Of a DNA stretch of 64,000 nucleotides, positions 56,895 to 64,000 are shown in pieces. This stretch comes from Nucisporomicrobium flavum (GTDB lineage Bacteria; Actinomycetota; Actinomycetes; Mycobacteriales; Micromonosporaceae). The position numbers were made by a program, and so were the translations under genes. Below the pieces are notes generated by a model, which did not search any database, had not been told where the DNA came from, and saw only the letters and a list, made by a program, of their open reading frames with translations. Within the stretch, counting starts at the first letter, position 1; the number at the start of each line of letters is the position of its first letter. The DNA lies in the NCBI RefSeq assembly GCF_016464385.1, contig NZ_JADMLH010000027.1:1-64000 (forward strand), read 5' to 3'.

Positions 56895-58099
56895 ACGGGC
56901 ACATCGCGGTCGCCGACCTCGGCTACGGCGATGCGGGCAAGGGGACGGTGGTGGACGCGATCTGCGCTTCGAACCGAATCGCCGCGGTGATCCGGTTCAA
57001 CGGGGGAGCGCAGGCCGCGCACAACGTCGTCGCGGGCGGACGGCACCACACGTTCGCGCAGTTCGGGGCGGGCACCTTTCACGGGGTGCCCACCCACCTA
57101 TCCCGGTTCGTCGTGGTCGACCCGCTCGCGCTGGCCGCCGAGGCGGCCTCGCTGGGCAACCCGTTCCACCTGCTCACCGTCGACGGCGAGGCGCTGCTCG
57201 CCACGCCGTGGCACCGGGCCGCGAACCAGGCCGCCGAGCGCCGGCGCGGCGGGGCGCGGCACGGTTCGTGCGGCATGGGCATCGGGCAGACCATGGCGTA
57301 CGCCCTCAGCCACGCCGACGCCCCCCGGGTCGCCGACGTGCTGTCGCCCGCCCGCCTGCGCCGCCGCCTCGCCGCGGTCCGGGACCGGCTGACGGAGTCG
57401 TACGGCGAGCTGGACGCGCCGCCCCTCGAGGACGTGGCCGCCGCCTTCACCGCGTTCGGCGCGACGGTGTCCATCGTGGACGGCAGTCACCTGGATGACC
57501 TGCTCGGCCAGGGTCCGTGTGTCTTCGAGGGGGCGCAGGGCGTGCTGCTGGACGAGTGGCGGGGCTGGCACCCGTACACGACGTGGTCCACGACGACGTT
57601 CGACAACGTGGCGGCGCTGTGCGACTCGTTCGAGCGGCTCGGGGTGGTGCGCACGTACACGACCCGGCACGGCGCCGGCCCGTTCGTCACCGAGGCACCA
57701 CTCGATCTGCCCGAGCGGCACAACGGGGTGGGGGAGTGGCAGGGCGCGTTCCGGGTCGGCCACTTCGACGCGGTCGCGCACCGGTACGCGGTCGAGGTGG
57801 CCGGCGGGGTGGACGCACTCGCCGTCACCCACCTCGACGCCCCGGACCGCTGCCCGCAGTTGCGCGTCTGCACCTCGTACGACGTCGCCGGGGCGCGCTG
57901 GGACCGCATCGAGCCGGGCCCGTTCCAGGTCCTGGAGCACCAGGCCCGGCTCACCGGGGCGCTGGCCGGTGCGCGCCCGCGGGACCTGCACCGCCCGGTG
58001 GACTGGGCCGGCGAGATCGGTGACCTGCTGGGCGCGCCGGTACGGCTGGAGTCGTGGGGCCCCGACCGCGCCGACAAACGCCTGGCTGTTGCCGCCTAA
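56891..58099 (+). CDS. Divergent adenylosuccinate synthetase (PurA-like)
   Basis: A 402-residue PurA homologue, shorter than the usual 425-430. The catalytic Asp is in LGYGDAGKGTVVD (Glu and the second Lys of the standard GDEGKGK are changed), the His loop reads FNGGAQAAHNVV in place of GGANAGHT, and FEGAQGVLLDEWRGWHPYTT and TRHGAGPFVTE follow the family. PurA joins IMP and aspartate with GTP. The clustering with a Nudix regulator, pseudokinase and VWA protein, and the altered P-loop, suggest a specialised substrate or a stress-nucleotide pathway rather than housekeeping purine synthesis. GTG 56891 overlaps the VWA gene stop. Confidence 0.85.
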   Translation: MNGHIAVADLGYGDAGKGTVVDAICASNRIAAVIRFNGGAQAAHNVVAGGRHHTFAQFGAGTFHGVPTHLSRFVVVDPLALAAEAASLGNPFHLLTVDGEALLATPWHRAANQAAERRRGGARHGSCGMGIGQTMAYALSHADAPRVADVLSPARLRRRLAAVRDRLTESYGELDAPPLEDVAAAFTAFGATVSIVDGSHLDDLLGQGPCVFEGAQGVLLDEWRGWHPYTTWSTTTFDNVAALCDSFERLGVVRTYTTRHGAGPFVTEAPLDLPERHNGVGEWQGAFRVGHFDAVAHRYAVEVAGGVDALAVTHLDAPDRCPQLRVCTSYDVAGARWDRIEPGPFQVLEHQARLTGALAGARPRDLHRPVDWAGEIGDLLGAPVRLESWGPDRADKRLAVAA

Positions 58100-59064
58100 A
58101 GAACGGCCCCGCCAAGGTCGAGCTGGTCGTGCTGGGCGAGCCACCGTACGGCCTCGCGGAGCGCGTCCAGCGAGGAGTATCGCGGCTGGTAGCCGAGCAC
58201 GGCCCGGGCGCGGTCGATGCTTGCCGCGATGCCGCGCTCGATGTGCTCGCGGGTCGTGCCGGCGTGCTCGGCCCCGACCCGGCGCTCGAACTCCGGCCAG
58301 TCGACCAGGTCGAGGACGGCTTCCCGGCCGAACCAGCCGGCCGCACCCATCGCCAGGCCGCGGCAGGTCATCGCCTGCTCGGCGACCACGTGGAAGCTGG
58401 ACCCGGCCGCGGCGGGCCGGGACAGCGCCCGCTCGAACGCCTGCGCCACGTCGTCGGCGTGTACGTGGTTCAGCACACCCTGGCCGAGCGCGGGCAGGGC
58501 GAGCGGTTCGCCGGTCGCGAGCCGCCGCCAGACGTCCGGGTCGAGGTTGCCGGCGGGCGTGATGACCGGCCACCCCGGCCCGCTGATGTGGCCGGGGTGC
58601 AGAACGATCGACGGCACGCCGCCGGCGAGCGTCTCGCGGTGCAGCAGTTCCTCGATCGCCGCCTTGCCGGTGCCGTAGTCGCCGTACGCCGTCCGCGGCT
58701 CGTCCTCGGTGACGGGCACCCGGGCCGCGCGCCCGTGCACCCAGATGGTGCCGCAGTGCAGCAGCAGCGGGCGCGACGGCCGCAGGGCGTCGACGAGCTG
58801 CCGGGCCGACTCGGGCGTGAAGCAGATCATGTCGATCACGGCGTCCGGGCGCAGGCCGGCGATCCGCTCCCCGAAGGTGCCGGCCGCGTCCTCGGCTTCC
58901 CGGTCGGCGGTCACTTTCCGCACAGCGCGCCACTCGGGGGCGTCCTGGTACGGCGCGCGGCCGCCCCGGCTCACCGCGACCACCTCGTGCCCCGCGCGGA
59001 CCAGCCGCGGGACCAGATAGGTGCCGACATGGCCGGTCGCCCCGATCACCACCACTCGACGCAT
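58096..59064 (-). CDS. NAD-dependent epimerase/dehydratase-like protein
   Basis: A 322-residue extended SDR: Rossmann motif GATGHVGTYL (8-17), a YGDYGTGK segment supplying the Tyr and Lys in unusual spacing, and a C-terminal substrate-binding lobe. It resembles the isoflavone-reductase/epimerase-type proteins common in actinomycetes. It is convergent with the PurA-like gene (four-base tail overlap) and so probably not part of that operon. The substrate is unknown. Confidence 0.88.
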   Translation of the reverse strand: MRRVVVIGATGHVGTYLVPRLVRAGHEVVAVSRGGRAPYQDAPEWRAVRKVTADREAEDAAGTFGERIAGLRPDAVIDMICFTPESARQLVDALRPSRPLLLHCGTIWVHGRAARVPVTEDEPRTAYGDYGTGKAAIEELLHRETLAGGVPSIVLHPGHISGPGWPVITPAGNLDPDVWRRLATGEPLALPALGQGVLNHVHADDVAQAFERALSRPAAAGSSFHVVAEQAMTCRGLAMGAAGWFGREAVLDLVDWPEFERRVGAEHAGTTREHIERGIAASIDRARAVLGYQPRYSSLDALREAVRWLAQHDQLDLGGAVL

Positions 59065-59156
59065 GAGGGAAGCTTAGGGCGTGTCCTGCCGGATGCTGGA
59101 AAAACCGGTTCAGTCGAGACGTGTAGGAACCCGCCGCCGTGGAAACGCATGGAGGC

Positions 59157-59513
59157 ATGTCTATTGATGCTGAGAAGCCGGTCATCTGTCCCGCCCGTAT
59201 CACGCTGGACGCGGCCCAGCTGGGCTTCTTCGGCAGCCTCCCGGCGGAGGCGCCGAGCGTGCAGTCCGAGCTGGGGTGCGAGCTGGAGCGGGGGCACGAG
59301 GGCTCGCACGCGGCCCTCGGCGCGCAGGTGGGCGCGACGATGTGGTGGATCCAGTGGACGCTGAGCGCGTCGGAGATCAACCCGTACACCTGGTGCCCGG
59401 TCGGTGAGCCCGCCGCGCCGAGCCGCGACGAGCTGGATTGCGGCCTGTTCGTCGGCCATCCCGGCCGGCACGTGCCGGCCGGGCGGCCCTGGCAGGTCAG
59501 CGAGGTGACCTGA
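59157..59513 (+). CDS. Small protein with two C-x4-GHxGxH motifs
   Basis: A 118-residue soluble protein containing the motif C-x4-GH-x-G-x-H twice: CELERGHEGSH (about 44-54) and CGLFVGHPGRH (about 94-104), with a Trp-rich strand between (MWWIQWTLS). The Cys and His residues could bind zinc. ATG 59157 (GGAGGC upstream) is preferred to GTG 59139. The family is unknown to me, though the motif recurs in short actinobacterial proteins. Confidence 0.72.
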   Translation: MSIDAEKPVICPARITLDAAQLGFFGSLPAEAPSVQSELGCELERGHEGSHAALGAQVGATMWWIQWTLSASEINPYTWCPVGEPAAPSRDELDCGLFVGHPGRHVPAGRPWQVSEVT

Positions 59514-59535
59514 AACGGTTCAGTGAAGCGGTGAG

Positions 59536-60681
59536 TCAGAGGTACATGCCGGTCGGGGGGTCGGTCGCCGGGACGGTGACCGGCCGGGCGCCCGTCCGCA
59601 GCGCGTACAGCTCGGCGAGCGTCGCGCCGTCCGGGCCGATGCCCTGCAGGGTGCCGAGCCAGGCGGTGGCCTCCGCGTACGGCAGGCGCCCGACCTGGAT
59701 GCTGGCGAGGCACCGCCCCGGCCGGACCACCGCGGGGTGCAGCGACGCCAGATCCTCGTTGGTCGTGATGGCGATCAGCGCGTTGCGCCCCTGGCCGAGC
59801 AGCCCGTCGGTGAGGTTGAGCAGGCGCGACAGCGACTGCCCCGCGCTCGCCTTGGCCTCACCGCTGATCAGCTCGTCGCAGTCCTCGAGCATGAGCAGCC
59901 GCCAGCGCGGTTCGTCGTCGTCGCCACCGCCGAGGGCCACGCTCATCAGGTACGCGGGGTCGCCGAACAGCCGCTCCGGGTCCAGCACGCAGTCCACCTG
60001 GCACCACGTGCGCCACTGCTGGGCGAGGGCGCGCAGGGCGGTGGTCTTGCCGGTGCCCGGCTCGCCGTGCAGGAGCAGCAGCCGGCCGTTGACCGCGCTG
60101 CCGTCGAGGGTCATCAGCTGCTCGAGCGTACGGGCGACCGGCGCCGCGTAGTTGCCGCGGATCTTGTCCCACGGCGCCGCGTCGATCTCCCGCTGGACCC
60201 GGCGAGGGCCGTGCGGGCCGAAGTGCCAGAAGCCGATCGGCACGCTGTCCGCGGCGGGCTCCGGCTCCTCGACCGCGTCGGCGGTGGCCGTGGCCAGCAC
60301 GGATTCGGCCAGCTCGGCGGTGACCGCGGTGACCGTGACACGGGCCCGGCGGCTCTGCTTCCAGCGGGTGACGTGCAGCGTCCAGCCGTCGCCGGTGGAG
60401 AGCCGGCCGTGGCTGTCCTCCTCGTGGGCGTCGCGCACGACCCGGGCGTCGTCGGTGGTCAGCGGCGCGTCGGCGCGGACGTTCTCCAGGTAGGTCGTGC
60501 GGCCGAACGGCTCGCGGCCGGTGACGAACGCGTCCAGCGCGAGCAGATCGACCACGTCCACCAGCCGGTCGCCGTCATCGACGGATCCGGCCAGCGGCAG
60601 CGGGCTGGGAGTGGGCGGGGCGACCGCCGGCTCCACAGCGCGGCTGCCGAGCCGGTCGACGGACTGGTGGGGGGTACGCAT
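59536..60681 (-). CDS. DUF5925-like AAA-type ATPase
   Basis: A 381-residue ATPase: an N-terminal domain of about 180 residues (VDLLALDAFVTGREPFGRTTYL, DSHGRLSTGDGWTLHV) typical of DUF5925, then an AAA module with Walker A HGEPGTGKT (about 207-215), Walker B LLMLEDCDE, and sensor 1 NALIAITTNEDL. The C-terminus has a helical lid. Such proteins are widespread in Streptomyces and Micromonosporaceae, of unknown function. Start MRTPHQSVDRL at 60681. Confidence 0.88.
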   Translation of the reverse strand: MRTPHQSVDRLGSRAVEPAVAPPTPSPLPLAGSVDDGDRLVDVVDLLALDAFVTGREPFGRTTYLENVRADAPLTTDDARVVRDAHEEDSHGRLSTGDGWTLHVTRWKQSRRARVTVTAVTAELAESVLATATADAVEEPEPAADSVPIGFWHFGPHGPRRVQREIDAAPWDKIRGNYAAPVARTLEQLMTLDGSAVNGRLLLLHGEPGTGKTTALRALAQQWRTWCQVDCVLDPERLFGDPAYLMSVALGGGDDDEPRWRLLMLEDCDELISGEAKASAGQSLSRLLNLTDGLLGQGRNALIAITTNEDLASLHPAVVRPGRCLASIQVGRLPYAEATAWLGTLQGIGPDGATLAELYALRTGARPVTVPATDPPTGMYL

Positions 60682-60791
60682 CCATCCATGATCGGCTCAA
60701 CCGGGCCCGCGGTCATCCCGTTTTCGGCCAGTTGGCCCGAACGGGACCCGTGACCTGCGAGGCTGCATTTTCCAAGATCAACGATCGCGGG

Positions 60792-60810
60792 TAAGGTGAG
60801 GTTTACCTAA
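60792..60810. promoter_or_regulatory. IdeR/DmdR iron box
   Basis: TAAGGTGAGGTTTACCTAA is a 19-bp near-palindrome matching the DtxR/IdeR/DmdR consensus TTAGGTTAGGCTAACCTAA at most positions. It lies 22 bp upstream of the siderophore-binding protein gene, so iron-dependent repression is expected. Confidence 0.88.
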
Positions 60811-60832
60811 CCGATCACCAGGAGGCCCCGAC

Positions 60833-61849
60833 ATGGCGACCCACCCGCTCATCTCGCGCCGTGGTCTGCTCTTCGGCGCAGCGGGCGTCGCAGCCGCCGG
60901 ACTGCTCGCCGCGTGCGGCGACAGCGATGACACCGGCACCCCCGCGGCCGGCGGCGCGTCGGCACCGGCCGGCGGCGGATCCTTCCCCGCCACGGTCACC
61001 CACCAGTTCGGCACCACGACCGTCGAGCAGGCGCCGAAGACGGTCGTCTCGCTCGGCTGGGCCGACGCGGACGTGCTGCTCGCGCTCGGCGTCGTCCCGG
61101 CCGGCATCCTCGACTGGTTTCAGGCCTGGCCGGTCGGCGTGGGCCCGTGGGCGCAGGCCAGGCTCGGTGGCGCCAAGCCGACGGTCCTCAAGGGACCGGA
61201 GATCAACTTCGAGCAGGTCGCGACGCTGCGGCCCGACCTCGTCACGTTCACCAAGAGCGACAACGTCAAGGCGACGTGGGAGCAGCTGGAGAAGCTGGCG
61301 CCCACGCTCAGCGGCCCGGCGGGCACCCAGCCGTACGGCACCACGCTCAAGGACCAGACGATCCTGATCGCCGAGGCGCTCGGCCGGAAGTCCGAGGGCG
61401 AGGCGCTGGTCGCCGCCAACGACAAGGCGCTCGCCGACGCCAAGGCCGCCAACCCCGGGTTCGCCGGCAAGAGCGTCGTGGTCGCCGCCGCGTTCAACGG
61501 GCAGTACGGCGCGTACACCCGCGGGGACGGCCGGGTGCAGTTCATGGAGGCCCTCGGCTTCCAGAACTCCCGGAAGATCGAGGACCTGAAGCCGGCGAAC
61601 TTCTACGCCGAGGTCTCCAAGGAGCGCGTCGGCCTGCTCGACGCCGACCTCACCGTGATCTTCGGCATCGGCGCGGGAGCGGAGCTCAAGAAGGACGCCG
61701 TGCTCAACAGCATCCCGTCCGCCAAGGCGGGGCGGCTGCTGATCATCGACGACGCCGACCTGGTCAACGCGTTCTCCACCAACTCGGTGCTGAGCACGCC
61801 GTACACGCTGGAGAAGTTCGTACCGATGGTCAAGGACGCCCTGGCGTGA
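60833..61849 (+). CDS. Iron-siderophore ABC transporter substrate-binding lipoprotein
   Basis: A 338-residue lipoprotein of the FecB/FepB class. The twin-arginine signal SRRGLLFGAA (residues 8-17) ends in a lipobox LLAAC (Cys28), followed by a Gly/Ala/Pro linker and a type III binding domain (PKTVVSLGWADADVLLALG, FEQVATLRPDLVTFTKSDN). It captures ferric siderophores outside the membrane. The start follows AGGAGGCCCCGAC. An iron box precedes the gene, and the two permease genes are coupled behind it. Confidence 0.93.
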   Translation: MATHPLISRRGLLFGAAGVAAAGLLAACGDSDDTGTPAAGGASAPAGGGSFPATVTHQFGTTTVEQAPKTVVSLGWADADVLLALGVVPAGILDWFQAWPVGVGPWAQARLGGAKPTVLKGPEINFEQVATLRPDLVTFTKSDNVKATWEQLEKLAPTLSGPAGTQPYGTTLKDQTILIAEALGRKSEGEALVAANDKALADAKAANPGFAGKSVVVAAAFNGQYGAYTRGDGRVQFMEALGFQNSRKIEDLKPANFYAEVSKERVGLLDADLTVIFGIGAGAELKKDAVLNSIPSAKAGRLLIIDDADLVNAFSTNSVLSTPYTLEKFVPMVKDALA

Positions 61850-62937
61850 CCGCGGTGGCCGAGCGGGACCACGCGGCCGCCGAACGCGCCGGATACCCCG
61901 CCCTGCAGGCGCGCGTCCGCGCCCGGGGCGGGCTGACCACGCGCGGCCTCGGGCTCGTCGCCGCGGTGGCGGCACTGGCGGCCGTCGCGGCGCTCAGCGT
62001 CGCGGTCGGCACCAAGTCGATCCCGCTCGGCACCGTCTGGGACGCCCTGGACGGGCACGCGAGCGTCCCGGGACGCGCCGAGGACGTCCGCATCGTCCTC
62101 GACCTGCGCATCCCGCGGACGCTCATCGGCCTCGCCGCCGGCGTCGCGCTCGGCCTGGCCGGCGCGCTCATGCAGGCGCTGACCCGCAACCCGCTCGCCG
62201 ACCCCGGCATCCTCGGCATCAACGCCGGCGCCGCCGCGGCCGTCGTGCTCGCGATCCGTGTCCTCGGCGTTGCCTCGCTCACCGGCTACATCTGGTTCGC
62301 GTTCGCCGGCGCGGCGGGCGCGTTCGCCGTCGTCTACCTGCTCGGCACCCGCGGCCGTTCCGGCGCCTCCCCGGAACGCCTCGCGCTGGCCGGGGCGGCG
62401 GTCGGCGCCGCCCTGCTCGCCGTCGTCAACGCGGTCTCGCTGCTCGACGCCACCACCTTCGACCGCTACCGGCTCTGGCAGGTCGGCTCGCTCGCCGGAC
62501 GCGACCTCTCCGTCCTGTACGGGGTCCTGCCGTTCATCGCCGCCGGCACGCTGATCACCCTCGCGCTGGGGCCGTCGCTCAACGTCGTCGCGCTCGGCGA
62601 GGACACCGCCCGGGCGCTCGGCGCCAACCTCAACCGCACCCGGCTGCTGTCCGCCGTGGCCGTCGTCCTGCTGTGCGGGGCGGCCACCGCGGCGGTCGGG
62701 CCCATCGCGTTCGTCGGGCTCGCCGTGCCGCACATCGCCCGTACGCTCGTCGGGCCCGATCAGCGGTGGCTGCTGCCGTACTCGCTGGTCCTCGCCCCGG
62801 CCCTGCTGCTGCTCGCCGACATCGCGGGCCGGGTGCTGATGCGCCCGGGCGAACTGCAGACGGGACTGGTCACGGCGTTCGTCGGTGCGCCGGTCTTCCT
62901 CGCCGTCATCCTCCGCCGCCGTATCGTGCCGCTGTGA
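61846..62937 (+). CDS. Ferric siderophore ABC permease, FecCD family, first subunit
   Basis: A 363-residue permease with about nine to ten membrane helices. LRIPRTLIGLAAGVALGLAG and LMQALTRNPLADPGILGINA are FecC/FecD family hallmarks, and ALGANLNRTR and the GPIAFVGLAVPHIAR segment contact the ATPase. GTG 61846 overlaps the binding-protein stop (GTGA); its stop overlaps the next permease (GTGA). It forms the heterodimeric channel with the following gene. Confidence 0.95.
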   Translation: MTAVAERDHAAAERAGYPALQARVRARGGLTTRGLGLVAAVAALAAVAALSVAVGTKSIPLGTVWDALDGHASVPGRAEDVRIVLDLRIPRTLIGLAAGVALGLAGALMQALTRNPLADPGILGINAGAAAAVVLAIRVLGVASLTGYIWFAFAGAAGAFAVVYLLGTRGRSGASPERLALAGAAVGAALLAVVNAVSLLDATTFDRYRLWQVGSLAGRDLSVLYGVLPFIAAGTLITLALGPSLNVVALGEDTARALGANLNRTRLLSAVAVVLLCGAATAAVGPIAFVGLAVPHIARTLVGPDQRWLLPYSLVLAPALLLLADIAGRVLMRPGELQTGLVTAFVGAPVFLAVILRRRIVPL

Positions 62938-63965
62938 GCAGACGGCTGACCCTGCGCGCGCCGGGTGTCGCCCTGCGCCTCGACCTGCGCACCCTCGGCG
63001 TGACCGCGCTGCTGGTCGTCGCCGCGGCCACCGTCGCGGTGTGGACGGTCGCTGCGGTGGGCGTACGCCTCCCGCTCGCCGACATCGCCGAGATCCTGCG
63101 CGGCGGCGGCCGCCGCTCGGACCGCTTCATCCTGCTCGACCTGCGGCTGCCCCGGGTCACCCTGGCCGTGCTGACCGGCGCCGCGTTCGGCCTGTCCGGT
63201 GCGGTCTTCCAGAGCCTGTCACGCAACCCGCTGGGCAGCCCGGACATCGTCGGCTTCACCACCGGAGCGGCCTCCGGCGCGGTCCTCGCCATCCTGGTCG
63301 GCGGCGCGGGCCCCGGTGGCGCGGCCGTCGGCGCGGTCATCGGCGGCATCCTCACCGCCCTGATCGTGTACGCCCTCGCATCCGTCGGCGGCGGCGCGAT
63401 CCGGCGCATCGTGCTCGTCGGCATCGGCATCAGCGCGATGCTCGTCGCCCTCAACAGCTACCTCATCGGCCGCGCCCGCCTCGACGCCGCCCAGGCCGCC
63501 GCGGTGTGGCTCGTCGGCACGCTCAACGGCCGCACGTGGGAGTACGTCCGCCTGCTCGCCCTGGCGCTGCTCGTGCTGACCCCGCCGCTGCTCCTGCTCG
63601 GCCGGCGGCTCCGCATGCTGGAGATGGGTGACGAGTCGGCCCGTTCGCTGGGCGTACGGGTGAACCGCTCCCGCCTGATCCTCGTCCTGCTGGCCGTGGC
63701 GATCTGCGCGGTGGCGACGGCGGCGACCGGCCCGGTGGCGTTCGTGGCGCTGGCCGCGCCGCAGATCGCCAAGCGTCTCACCGGCTCCGCCTCGCTGCAG
63801 CTCGTGCCGTCCGCGGTCACCGGCGCGCTGGTCATGGTGCTCAGCGACTTCGTCGCGCAACGGCTGCTGGCCCCCGCCCAGCTGCCCGTCGGCGTGGTCA
63901 CCGGCGCGGTCGGCGGGGCGTACCTGGCCTGGCTGCTCAGCGTGCAATGGCGGAAGGGAAGCTGA
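62934..63965 (+). CDS. Ferric siderophore ABC permease, FecCD family, second subunit
   Basis: A 343-residue permease with the same layout as its neighbour: LRLPRVTLAVLTGAAFGLSG, SLSRNPLGSPDIVGFTTGAA and TGPVAFVALAAPQIAKRL. GTG 62934 overlaps the upstream stop, and its stop overlaps the ATPase ATG (TGATG). Two different FecCD subunits are the rule in actinomycete siderophore importers such as the desferrioxamine and enterobactin-type systems. The siderophore cannot be told. Confidence 0.95.
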   Translation: MSRRLTLRAPGVALRLDLRTLGVTALLVVAAATVAVWTVAAVGVRLPLADIAEILRGGGRRSDRFILLDLRLPRVTLAVLTGAAFGLSGAVFQSLSRNPLGSPDIVGFTTGAASGAVLAILVGGAGPGGAAVGAVIGGILTALIVYALASVGGGAIRRIVLVGIGISAMLVALNSYLIGRARLDAAQAAAVWLVGTLNGRTWEYVRLLALALLVLTPPLLLLGRRLRMLEMGDESARSLGVRVNRSRLILVLLAVAICAVATAATGPVAFVALAAPQIAKRLTGSASLQLVPSAVTGALVMVLSDFVAQRLLAPAQLPVGVVTGAVGGAYLAWLLSVQWRKGS

Positions 63966-64000
63966 TGACGTCACGGCTGTCCGGGTCCGAGCTGACCCTC
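63965..64000 (+). CDS. ABC transporter ATP-binding protein, N-terminus only (cut by window edge)
   Basis: Twelve codons (MTSRLSGSELTL) from an ATG overlapping the permease stop. Position in the operon and the SELTL start pattern indicate the FepC-like ATPase of the siderophore importer; the rest lies beyond the window. Confidence 0.7.
   Translation, partial: MTSRLSGSELTL

Noticed and set aside
57098..59713. Minus-strand open frame of about 870 codons across the PurA-like and epimerase genes
   Set aside because: No recognisable motif, and it is out of frame with the genuine epimerase gene on that strand.

Overview
The window is very GC-rich (low 70s percent by eye) with strong GC bias at third codon positions, many GTG starts, ATGA/GTGA-coupled genes and many secreted polysaccharide-active enzymes. 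Together with SigE-family sigma factors, a MEDS-domain regulator, an IdeR-type iron box and CebR-type and xylan-type operators, this points to a filamentous soil actinomycete, most likely of the Micromonosporaceae (Actinoplanes-like). The genus is inference; no rRNA or tRNA lies in the window.

Region 1 (1-15.2 kb) is built around plant polysaccharides. It has the end of a GH62 arabinofuranosidase, a TetR/SDR pair in which the SDR is frameshifted, a second SDR with a LysR regulator, a secreted CE4 deacetylase, a secreted transglycosylase-like protein, a xylose-type ABC importer with a ROK repressor, and a GH9 cellulase with CBM3 and CBM2. GAAA(C/G)TTTC palindromes precede the importer and the deacetylase, and a CebR-type TGGGAGCGCTCCCA box precedes the cellulase. 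A SpoIIE-type phosphatase and a YceI protein follow.

Region 2 (15.2-34.5 kb) is mixed: BluB, PL7 alginate lyase, CorA, OsmC, a decayed ABC ATPase gene, a divergent PRPP synthetase coupled to a GH88/105-type hydrolase, tandem-repeat DNA, a WYL regulator, a hybrid histidine kinase, a Ser/Thr kinase, an L,D-transpeptidase, a second EF-Tu behind a leader ORF and attenuator-like hairpin, and a DesK/DesR-type system divergent from an ABC exporter.

Region 3 (34.5-50.7 kb) is regulatory. It holds a SigE-family sigma factor coupled to a membrane-anchored solute-binding protein that may act as its anti-sigma sensor, a partner-switching cluster (STAS, PAS/GAF-PP2C, HATPase, MEDS-HATPase), a Mo-oxidoreductase/flavoreductase/zinc-ribbon operon, and a second sigma/anti-sigma pair whose sensor domain is duplicated in a neighbouring secreted protein.

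Region 4 (50.7-64 kb) has an IPT/TIG surface protein, a GH26-like enzyme, and a four-gene coupled module (Nudix-HTH regulator, J-domain pseudokinase, VWA-like protein, divergent adenylosuccinate synthetase), which I consider the best candidate for an undescribed system. It ends with an AAA ATPase and an iron-regulated siderophore importer cut by the window edge. Short tandem-repeat expansions recur at six places, both between and inside genes.
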